Positions 1-6,117 of a stretch of DNA of 6,460 nucleotides are shown here, piece by piece. This stretch comes from Anaerolineae bacterium (GTDB lineage: Bacteria; Chloroflexota; Anaerolineae; JAFGEY01): assembly GCA_016929205.1 (NCBI GenBank), contig JAFGJF010000668.1:1-6460 (forward strand). The letters run 5' to 3'. The translations under genes and the position numbers were made by a program. Position 1 is the stretch's first letter, and the number at the start of each line of letters is the position of its first letter. The notes below the pieces were generated by a model. It searched no databases, was not told the DNA's origin, and saw only the letters and a list, made by a program, of their open reading frames with translations.

Positions 1-3000
1 CCCAGCGGCCCAAAAGCCAGCACCATCAAGCCATAGTGCTCGTGCCGGACGCCGGGAAAAGGCCAGGACAACAGATACACACACCACACCGGCAGCAGCC
101 CCAATGCCGGGTAGAGAAAACGCGACAGGCGCAAAATGGACATCCCGTTCAGTCGCCGGGAGACAGGCATCCTGGGCGTTTCCACACCATCCAACCACGC
201 CGACAGGCCATAGAGGGCAACGGCGAGTCCAAACGTAAAGCGGCTGGTCTGCTGATCGGCTATCCCCCACAACAAGGCAAAGGGCAGCAAAACGTGCGCC
301 ACGACGCGCAGCGGCAGTACATAGGCCCGTGACGCAAGTCGCCTTACCGGCAGAGAAATCAGGACCAGGACCCAGGCCAGCACGGCCCACCCGATCGCGA
401 ACCCGGCCCAGGTGGGCCGTACGGCGGTATACCATCCCAGATCGCTCAGAATCGTCCAGGGTGCAAAGAGCAGGATCGCAGCCAGCCAGACAAAACGCGC
501 TTGCCGGAACATCCACGCCGAAAGCGCGTACAACCCGACGATGATCAGCAGGCCGGCGATCGCCCAGTTCTTTTGGACCAGACCGCCATCCAACAGCAGC
601 AGGTTTCGGATCAAGGCCAGACCGATCGCGCCCGCCGAAACCACCCAACCGGCCGCCAGCAGCGGACGCTTGTACAATCCCCAGGCCAGGCGGAAAAACG
701 CCCGCCATCGCCGCCTGATACGCGGCTGATGCCACAGCCAACGCAGGCCCCGTTCGGCCAGTACAAAGGCCACAGCCATCAAAGCCGCCTTGGCCGCCGA
801 CGAACCCCGGCCTCGGCTGTAAACGGTAAACAGGAACCCACCGCTCAACGTGCCCAGCCAGGCCGCCAGGTGCCCCCAACGTTCGCGATAGGTGCCCCAG
901 GCATACAGCCCGTAAACGATGCCCAGTACCAACTGCGCGGCTGCCCCCCAAAGACGCATCTCGTCCGTCCAGTCGGCGAGGGTGAGATTGATCGTGGCAA
1001 CCAGGTACACGATTGCCAGGCACAGCAGAGCCAACAAGTGCGAGGCGCGATAGAATGGCAGCAAAAACACGTGCGTAAAGGTACGGGATCGGCGCCGCTC
1101 AACCCACAGCCCGGCCAGAAAATAGACGGCAACGAGAACAGCCAGGCAAAAACCGATCACCTCCACCGCCCATTCCAGGCGGTAGAGAAAGAGCAGGTAC
1201 CCGATCGCCGTGACCAACGCCGCGGGCAGCAGATCGATCGCGCGCCGCCTGGTGATGGCATCGGCAAAGTAAAGTAATCCGGCAGAAAGCAAGCATACCG
1301 GCGGCACGAAGCGTTCAGGGGCGACGACAAACGCGGCAACGACCGCACCCATACTCACGACAAGCCCGGCAAACCGCCACGGGCGACGATAGGTGGCATC
1401 GATCTGAGACAAAAAGTGGCCCAGCGAGACCATTCCCCAGGACAGGACAGCCAGCGACAGCACCAGATCGGGACCGAGAGGACGCGAAAGATTGTCAAAC
1501 AACGCCCACACCCAAATGGGCAGAGGCAGCACGGCCAGCCAGTGAAAAAGAGCCCCTCCCCGAGGGAACAGTCGCTGATTGGCTGGAACTGGGGCATCTT
1601 GATCAGATTCGCCGTCTACAGCTCGATCGACGGATGCCTCACCTTTGTCGCCGGCCAGAGAGGCATCGGTTGCTTTTGGCAAAGGCGTTGCCGGTGCGAA
1701 TCCAGGCCGTCTTGCATGGGCCAGGCGCGCGCCCCACAGCGCCAGGCCAGTCCAGTGGCCGATCACATAGACGAACAGGCCGCTATCGTAAGGAAAAAGA
1801 GGCGGCAGCAAGGCCAGCGCGGCGATGGCATACCCGGCAAGCACCAGCGGACCGGTAAAACACCGCACCCAGACCGACGCTCGGCGGCCCAGGTTCAACG
1901 CGACCAGGACGTGCAGCAGCGACAACGACGCCCAGCCCACACTCAACTGGGCGATGGTTAGCCCCAGCTCGGCCATAACAAAGGATGCCGCCGTGAACGA
2001 CAGCACGGACGCCGCATAGAGGGCTGCGGGACGCTGCCACAGTGCCGCCCCAAGCACGACCGCGGCGCACAGAACGGCATGGCTGCTCGCCGCCGCCGCG
2101 CCGCTGGTCAAATCGGTCAGCGACCACAGCGCCGTAAACGCGGTCAAAAAGACGCCCCATCGTGTCGCCGTACGCCCGTGGCTGCGAACAACCTCATCCT
2201 CACGTCTCTGCCACCTACGCCCCACAAAAAAGTAGAGTGGCACCAGGCAGGCCCAGCCAAAAGCGTGCCACGCCGGGTTGACGCCCGTCTGATCAAAGAT
2301 CGCCGCCTGTGCCAGGTAGACGGCTACCGGCAAGCCAATGGCCGCCAGCAACCCCAGACTGCGGCTGCGATGGTACACCGCGCCCCACCCCAGGATGATC
2401 CCACCCACCCACCAGTTGACGATCAGGGCATAGTGCAACGCGTCATAGCTCTCCCGGTCGATAAACCGCCAGCCAAATGTCAAGGGCATCAATACGCCAA
2501 CCGCCAACAGGGCCAGGTAGCGAAATGGATCGGCCAGAACGCGGCTCTTGGCTCCAAATCGGCGATCGATCACTCGCGCCAGAATCACCAGTCCCGCCGC
2601 CAGCAGGGATAACCCGGCACTGTACCAATCACGGGACAAAGAGGCAAACTGGTTGCCTATTTCGATGCCCGCCAGCACCGCACTGCCCGCCGCCACGCCG
2701 ACGAGGTATGCGAATAACGGGCTCTGAATGATCAACGTGACAACGATATAGATGCCGAGACAAAGCAGCGAGGCTATCAACCAGAACTGCGCTCCAAAAT
2801 CTGGCGGAATATCCAGGTTGACAAAGGCCGTATAAAAGTCAATCGGAACAAGCAAAGCGGCAATCGCACTTAACGCAATACCGGAACGATGCAGCACCAT
2901 CTTGACGCGAACATACCAGCCCAATGCGAAAAAGAGGATCGTGAAACCAGAAGGGATGGCCACGCGGATCAAGGGAGAAAAATCGCGCCAGCCCCAGATG

Positions 3001-3827
3001 ACAAACGAGATCGCCGCCGAAAAGAGCAGAAAGATGCCCAGAAACAAGATGGCGCGCAGCGTACGTTCCGAGACAAGCGTACGCCACAGGCGATCGCGGA
3101 ACGGAACGGGCGCGGCGGCCGTTGGCGTTGTGGCGGCCGTTGGCGGCATGGTTTCGATTTCCGGCTCGACCGGCGCGGATACCTCCTCCTGCTGGGGAGG
3201 CACAGGTTCAGCGGTAGATTCTCGAACCGCCTCCGGCTCTGGACGCAAACCCAGTTTGGTTTCCAGGGCTTCCTTCTCAGCCGAAAGCGACTCCCGGATC
3301 ACAACCTCGGCGCGAGGGATGGCAAAGCCATCGCGCCATCGCAGCTCGTCGACGATCCCGATCGCAAACTCGATCGCCGCCAGGGACATCCGCTCTGTCG
3401 TTTCCTGTTCCCGCGTGTGCCCCTCCAGCCGCTCCTGCAACTCGTCGATGCGCCCCACAACCTGATCCACGACCGGCTGGCTGTTGGTAGGATTGAGCAA
3501 ACCCGATTCTAGCCATTCGGCCATTTTTCCACGGAGGAACTGGTAACGGTCCATCTCCGGCCATGCCCGGCGCGCTTCTTTGTCGCTAAAGGGGGGCAAA
3601 CGCAGTCCCAACTCGATTTCCAGCTCGCGCTGGCGGGCAGCGTATCGCTTTTTCAGGCGTTTTTGGGTCACCGGGTGGGCTTCGAACGCCTGCCAGGCAT
3701 CGATTTCACCCAGCATCCACTCGATATGCGCCAATTCCTCGACCAGGCCGGGATCGCCGCTAAAACGGCAATTTGGACAAGGTTTGCTTGGATCGTAACT
3801 TGCCTGGTCACAACTCGGACAACGCAT
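1..3827 (-). CDS. Giant zinc-ribbon polytopic membrane protein (3' end outside window)
   Basis: The frame opens at ATG 3825-3827 and stays free of stops to base 1, giving at least 1275 residues; the C-terminus is missing. Seen: a zinc ribbon (CPSC at residues 3-6, CPNC at 17-20). Residues about 28-195 are charged and mostly helical, and 196-243 form a Pro/Glu/Ala/Thr-rich linker. The first membrane helix is near 258-278, and the rest is almost entirely hydrophobic segments; I count about 30-34 by eye. An acidic polar loop (about 705-755) splits them into two groups of roughly 16-18. Helices of the form GWAxL ending in RR recur at 524, 631 and 1146, suggesting internal repeats. There is no signal peptide, so the N-terminus is probably cytoplasmic. 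The layout resembles large uncharacterised bacterial membrane proteins with an N-terminal zinc ribbon (SCO7613-C-terminal/DUF2157-like annotations); I do not recognise a precise family. No catalytic motif is visible and the function is unknown. An SD-like AGGGAGG (plus 3832-3838) lies 4 nt before the ATG. Confidence 0.88.
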   Translation of the reverse strand, partial: MRCPSCDQASYDPSKPCPNCRFSGDPGLVEELAHIEWMLGEIDAWQAFEAHPVTQKRLKKRYAARQRELEIELGLRLPPFSDKEARRAWPEMDRYQFLRGKMAEWLESGLLNPTNSQPVVDQVVGRIDELQERLEGHTREQETTERMSLAAIEFAIGIVDELRWRDGFAIPRAEVVIRESLSAEKEALETKLGLRPEPEAVRESTAEPVPPQQEEVSAPVEPEIETMPPTAATTPTAAAPVPFRDRLWRTLVSERTLRAILFLGIFLLFSAAISFVIWGWRDFSPLIRVAIPSGFTILFFALGWYVRVKMVLHRSGIALSAIAALLVPIDFYTAFVNLDIPPDFGAQFWLIASLLCLGIYIVVTLIIQSPLFAYLVGVAAGSAVLAGIEIGNQFASLSRDWYSAGLSLLAAGLVILARVIDRRFGAKSRVLADPFRYLALLAVGVLMPLTFGWRFIDRESYDALHYALIVNWWVGGIILGWGAVYHRSRSLGLLAAIGLPVAVYLAQAAIFDQTGVNPAWHAFGWACLVPLYFFVGRRWQRREDEVVRSHGRTATRWGVFLTAFTALWSLTDLTSGAAAASSHAVLCAAVVLGAALWQRPAALYAASVLSFTAASFVMAELGLTIAQLSVGWASLSLLHVLVALNLGRRASVWVRCFTGPLVLAGYAIAALALLPPLFPYDSGLFVYVIGHWTGLALWGARLAHARRPGFAPATPLPKATDASLAGDKGEASVDRAVDGESDQDAPVPANQRLFPRGGALFHWLAVLPLPIWVWALFDNLSRPLGPDLVLSLAVLSWGMVSLGHFLSQIDATYRRPWRFAGLVVSMGAVVAAFVVAPERFVPPVCLLSAGLLYFADAITRRRAIDLLPAALVTAIGYLLFLYRLEWAVEVIGFCLAVLVAVYFLAGLWVERRRSRTFTHVFLLPFYRASHLLALLCLAIVYLVATINLTLADWTDEMRLWGAAAQLVLGIVYGLYAWGTYRERWGHLAAWLGTLSGGFLFTVYSRGRGSSAAKAALMAVAFVLAERGLRWLWHQPRIRRRWRAFFRLAWGLYKRPLLAAGWVVSAGAIGLALIRNLLLLDGGLVQKNWAIAGLLIIVGLYALSAWMFRQARFVWLAAILLFAPWTILSDLGWYTAVRPTWAGFAIGWAVLAWVLVLISLPVRRLASRAYVLPLRVVAHVLLPFALLWGIADQQTSRFTFGLAVALYGLSAWLDGVETPRMPVSRRLNGMSILRLSRFLYPALGLLPVWCVYLLSWPFPGVRHEHYGLMVLAFGPL

Positions 3828-3862
3828 GCGTCCTCCCTGCTACCACGATCAGACCTGATTCC

Positions 3863-3871
3863 ATTATATCA
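3863..3871 (-). promoter_or_regulatory. Extended -10 promoter of the giant membrane protein gene
   Basis: Read on the minus strand this is TGATATAAT, a perfect TATAAT preceded by the TGn extended -10 element. No good TTGACA-like -35 lies 16-18 bp upstream, which is typical of extended -10 promoters. A start near 3856 would give a leader of about 29 nt containing the ribosome binding site. The assignment is by consensus only. Confidence 0.6.
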
Positions 3872-3898
3872 CATTATGCTCAAAAATTAGAGTACGGA

Positions 3899-3912
3899 TT
3901 TCTCGATAGAAA
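3899..3912. repeat. Short inverted repeat, possible operator
   Basis: TTTCT and AGAAA form 5-bp arms around the 4-bp centre CGAT. The left part, TTTCTCG, recurs as a direct copy at 3914-3920, 15 bp further on. It lies about 30 bp upstream of the minus-strand -10 element, where an activator or repressor could bind. AT-rich DNA yields such arms easily, so this is only a candidate. Confidence 0.25.
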
Positions 3913-3931
3913 CTTTCTCGTATCTGTATTA

Positions 3932-3943
3932 GGCCAAATGGCC
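3932..3943. repeat. Short palindrome GGCCAAATGGCC, possible operator
   Basis: GGCCA and TGGCC are perfect 5-bp arms around AA. The site lies 26-37 bp upstream of the plus-strand -35 element and about 60 bp upstream of the minus-strand -10 element, so a bound protein could influence both promoters. There is no independent support. Confidence 0.25.
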
Positions 3944-3968
3944 AGGATCCAGACTGGCGATTTTGCGA

Positions 3969-3997
3969 TTGTGGCAGCCCCACATTTTTGCTACAAT
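3969..3997 (+). promoter_or_regulatory. Sigma-70-type promoter with extended -10 for the ATPase gene
   Basis: A -35-like TTGTGG (3969-3974), a 17-bp spacer and the -10 hexamer TACAAT (3992-3997) are present. The -10 is immediately preceded by TGC, giving the TGn extended form. A start near 4004 would leave a leader of about 48 nt carrying the AAAGGGG ribosome binding site. The promoter's position well after 3773 argues that the long upstream extension of this frame is not translated. Confidence 0.6.
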
Positions 3998-4036
3998 AAG
4001 AGCATCATTCACAGTACGGATTGGTTCACAAACGAG

Positions 4037-4043
4037 AAAGGGG
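4037..4043 (+). promoter_or_regulatory. Ribosome binding site that fixes the ATPase start
   Basis: AAAGGGG lies 8 nt before ATG 4052, which is ideal spacing. The frame is open upstream to 3773, but no comparable site precedes an earlier start, and the extra stretch overlaps the divergent gene and both promoters. This decides the start at 4052. Confidence 0.75.
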
Positions 4044-4051
4044 AACCCAAA

Positions 4052-5119
4052 ATGAAAACAGCAATGGAAGCAGTCACCGCACTGGCAAACGACAGCAGCG
4101 TGACCGAGATCATGGTCGACGGACCGGAACGGGTTTACGTCGAACGCAACGGACAACTTGAAGATACCGGCATCCGTTTTGCCAACGAACGCGAGGTCGT
4201 CGCCTGGGGCAACGGACTGCTGGCAGCAAACGACTGGGAGCCGGTCGGTGAAGGACGGTTCTGGGCCGAGGGACGCCTGGCCGACGGCAGCCGGATCGTG
4301 GTCGTCATCCCGCCGGTAGCCGTCAACGGGCCGACTGTCGTGATCCGCAAGTTCGCCATCTATCCGATCACGTTCGACAAACTGCTAGAGTGGAACTGTA
4401 TCAACCAAAAGATGCTGGACTTTTTCCGGGTCGTGATGCAATCCCGATTGAACGTGCTCGTCTCCGGTGGGACGAACAGCGGCAAGACGACGCTGGCCAA
4501 CAGGCTGGTCGAATTGATGCCACCAGACGAGCGCCTGGTGGTCGTCGAAAATGCCCACGAGATGCGGATCCAGCACGAGCGGATCGTCTACCTGGAAGCA
4601 GAGGCCGCCAGCGCGGCAAGCGACAGGCAGATCGGGATCAAAGAGCTGCTGCGCGTCGCTTCGCACATGCGCCCCGACAGGCTCGTCGTCGGCGAGCTGA
4701 TCGGCCCGGAGGTAGCCGAGGTGCTGCGGCTGATGAACCTGGGTCACACCGGCACGCTGACGATCATCCATGCCGACAGCCCGCGCGACGCGTTATTTCG
4801 GCTGGAAGCGGGTATGACCATCGCCGAGCCCAGCCTGGCGCTGCCGGCCATCCGCACCCAGATCGCGTCGGCACTGCACCTGATCATCCAGCAGTTGCAG
4901 CTCGAAGATGGGTCGCGCCGGGTCGTCTCGATCGTCGAGGTACAGGATCTCAAGGGGGATAACATTGTCCTGCAAGAGCTGTTCGCCTGGCAAAAGACCG
5001 GGGTAGGTGAAAACGGTCGCTTTACGGGCGAATTTAAAGCGACAGGCGCAGTGCCATCCTTTGTCCCCAAGCTGGCTGCCGCCGGGTTAACCTTTCCGGA
5101 TGGTTTGTTCGAGGCATAG
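4052..5119 (+). CDS. CpaF/TadA-like secretion or pilus ATPase, short form
   Basis: This 355-residue cytoplasmic ATPase belongs to the type II/IV secretion superfamily. Known members form hexamers that use ATP hydrolysis to drive pilus assembly or protein and DNA export. Seen in order: the SVTEIMVDGP segment (15-25) typical of the CpaF N-domain; an arginine-bearing stretch with RLADGSR (75-81), IPP (86-88), GP (93-94) and IRKF (98-101); Walker A GGTNSGKTT (139-147, Lys145); an Asp-box-like VVENAHE (164-170); Walker B region RPDRLVVGE (207-215); and a His box ending in IIHADSP (238-244, His240). The C-terminal tail also resembles CpaF. Oddities: CpaF proteins usually carry about 100 or more extra N-terminal residues, absent here, and the usual Asp-box Glu-Asp is Glu-Asn (E166, N167). 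No pilin, TadB/TadC or prepilin peptidase gene is nearby, so the partner machine is unknown. VirB11-like export is an alternative role. Confidence 0.9.
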   Translation: MKTAMEAVTALANDSSVTEIMVDGPERVYVERNGQLEDTGIRFANEREVVAWGNGLLAANDWEPVGEGRFWAEGRLADGSRIVVVIPPVAVNGPTVVIRKFAIYPITFDKLLEWNCINQKMLDFFRVVMQSRLNVLVSGGTNSGKTTLANRLVELMPPDERLVVVENAHEMRIQHERIVYLEAEAASAASDRQIGIKELLRVASHMRPDRLVVGELIGPEVAEVLRLMNLGHTGTLTIIHADSPRDALFRLEAGMTIAEPSLALPAIRTQIASALHLIIQQLQLEDGSRRVVSIVEVQDLKGDNIVLQELFAWQKTGVGENGRFTGEFKATGAVPSFVPKLAAAGLTFPDGLFEA

Positions 5120-5128
5120 AATCACCTG

Positions 5129-6028
5129 TTACACAAGGCCGTGCTGCAGGGCAAGCACGGCGGCTTCGGTGCGCGAGGCGACGCCGAGCTTGCCCAGCAC
5201 GTTGCTGAGGTGGAATTGGACGGTGCGGTCGGATATGCCAAGCCGGGCCGCGATTTGTTTGTTGGTCTGCCCGGCAGTAACGCCGGCCAACACATCTCGC
5301 TCGCGAGATGTCAGAGGCTCGATCAACACATGATCCAGGCTGCTTTTGCTCAAGCCGGCCTCGTGACTGTTCGCCTCAAGTTTCAGCGGCAGTTGTGCCC
5401 GCACCTGGGTACCAATGCCAGATACAGAACTGACATCCAGCATGCCGCCCACTGAGGCAGCTCGTTCGACCATGTCGACCAGCCCCCATTTTCCCTCAAT
5501 CGCCAACGCACCCAAAGGCTCTGGCGGCACAAATCCATCGCCGTCATCAGCAATGATCAACCACGCCGCACCATGCCGCAAACGCAGATCAATCCCAACC
5601 TGCCCGGCCCCGGCGTGCTGTCCGGCATTGTGCAGTGCCTCCTGAGCGATGCGATAGACAACCGGCGCCAAAAAAGCGGAGGACACCATCGCATCTGCCG
5701 ACAGATCGAGCGCAACGGACAGCCCATAGAGCCGCTCAATTCGCGCCGCCAGCATCTCTAGCGCCCCGCCAAGCCCCAAATCGTCGAGCACACCCAAGCC
5801 CAGGTCAGCCACCAAGTCTTGGAGATTGCTCTGCGCCCGAGCAGCCATGCCGATCAAGGTATCGAACGCACGTGCCTGCGTGGTCGAATGGGCAGAGGCA
5901 GCACGAAAGGCCGTGGACTGTGCCAGGAGCAGGTTAAGCGATCCCTCCAATCTTTCCGCTACAAGCCGCGCCAGGCGCAGCCGTTCCTGCTCGCGGACAT
6001 GGACGCGGGTCTGTAAAAGCTCGTTCAC
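5129..6028 (-). CDS. Histidine-kinase-like ATPase fused to LuxR DNA-binding domain, phospho-acceptor His absent
   Basis: This 299-residue soluble protein has no membrane segment and no receiver domain. Residues about 8-100 resemble the dimerisation region of NarL/DegS-type kinases: ERLRLAR (15-21), then LDDLGLGGAL (81-90), which matches the family's LDxLGLxxAL signature. Where the family has the phospho-acceptor His-Asp, this protein has Ala24-Glu25. The ATP-binding domain (about 118-215) keeps its boxes: N box EALHNAGQHA (130-139), G1 DDGDGF (161-166), a GKWGL loop (179-183) and a G2 box SGIGT (203-207). Residues 237-299 are a LuxR/GerE helix-turn-helix with LTSRERDVL (239-247), NKQIAARLGIS (256-266) and TVQFH (269-273). 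It therefore probably binds DNA in response to nucleotide or dimer state rather than by phosphotransfer; this is inference. The start is GTG at 6026-6028, supported by AAGGGAG six nt upstream. The stop lies 9 bp from the convergent ATPase stop. Target genes are unknown; autoregulation is possible. Confidence 0.88.
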   Translation of the reverse strand: MNELLQTRVHVREQERLRLARLVAERLEGSLNLLLAQSTAFRAASAHSTTQARAFDTLIGMAARAQSNLQDLVADLGLGVLDDLGLGGALEMLAARIERLYGLSVALDLSADAMVSSAFLAPVVYRIAQEALHNAGQHAGAGQVGIDLRLRHGAAWLIIADDGDGFVPPEPLGALAIEGKWGLVDMVERAASVGGMLDVSSVSGIGTQVRAQLPLKLEANSHEAGLSKSSLDHVLIEPLTSRERDVLAGVTAGQTNKQIAARLGISDRTVQFHLSNVLGKLGVASRTEAAVLALQHGLV

Positions 6029-6034
6029 CGGACA

Positions 6035-6041
6035 CTCCCTT
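6035..6041 (-). promoter_or_regulatory. Ribosome binding site supporting a GTG start
   Basis: On the minus strand AAGGGAG lies 6 nt before GTG 6026-6028. No ATG in this frame lies nearby, and the kinase-like region begins immediately after the GTG, so the non-ATG start is well supported. Confidence 0.65.
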
Positions 6042-6053
6042 CGCCCCTATAAA

Positions 6054-6070
6054 GTGCCGCTCGACGGCAC
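6054..6070 (-). terminator. Hairpin with short T-run, possible weak terminator
   Basis: GTGCCG and CGGCAC form a perfect 6-bp GC-rich stem around a 5-nt loop. On the minus strand it is followed by TTTAT, a short and imperfect U-tract. It lies 48-64 bp after the stop of the methyltransferase-like gene and 26 bp before the regulator's start. It could end or attenuate transcription from the upstream gene, or act as a protein-binding site, since its core is shared with the neighbouring repeat. Confidence 0.35.
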
Positions 6071-6075
6071 AAGAG

Positions 6076-6110
6076 CCGGCACACTTGGCTGTGCAGTGCA
6101 GGTGTGCCGG
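6076..6110. repeat. Inverted repeat CCGGCACAC / GTGTGCCGG, 9-bp arms
   Basis: Perfect 9-bp arms lie at 6076-6084 and 6102-6110 with a 17-bp spacer. The arms carry the same GTGCCG/CGGCAC core as the adjacent hairpin (6054-6070), so four half-sites fall within 57 bp just upstream of the LuxR-type regulator gene. This could be an operator or an RNA structure downstream of the methyltransferase-like gene. No convincing sigma-70 promoter was seen in this gap. Confidence 0.45.
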
Positions 6111-6117
6111 GGTCCAC

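Larger units (their letters stand above)
3891..4022. repeat. 10-bp direct repeat AGTACGGATT, two copies
   Basis: Identical 10-mers lie at 3891-3900 and 4013-4022, inside the divergent intergenic region. The first lies upstream of the minus-strand -10 element and the second downstream of the plus-strand -10 element. They could be binding sites for a shared regulator or a coincidence. Repeats this long are uncommon by chance in about 220 bp, but not rare enough to be proof. Confidence 0.35.

Noticed and set aside
36..1277. Several long plus-strand open frames with Gln/Arg/Pro-rich products
   Set aside because: They are antisense to the uninterrupted membrane-protein frame. Leucine, alanine and tryptophan codons of that gene read backwards as Gln, Arg, Gly and Pro, which produces long meaningless frames. 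None has a convincing ribosome binding site or a recognisable fold.
3773..4051. N-terminal extension of the ATPase frame by 93 residues
   Set aside because: The extension overlaps the divergent gene's start and both promoters, shows no family similarity, and lacks a good ribosome binding site. ATG 4052 has AAAGGGG at 8 nt and the family homology starts shortly after it.
3828..5119. Complete two-gene secretion system made of the ATPase and the giant membrane protein
   Set aside because: Attractive because the genes are divergent neighbours, but the membrane protein shows no resemblance to TadB/TadC or GspF platform proteins, and no pilin or peptidase is present. Proximity alone does not support it.
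6029..6060. Minus-strand -10 box TATAGG with upstream TTGTGC as promoter of the fused regulator
   Set aside because: The spacer would be only 15 bp, the -10 matches the consensus at 4 of 6 bases, and transcription would start inside the ribosome binding site.
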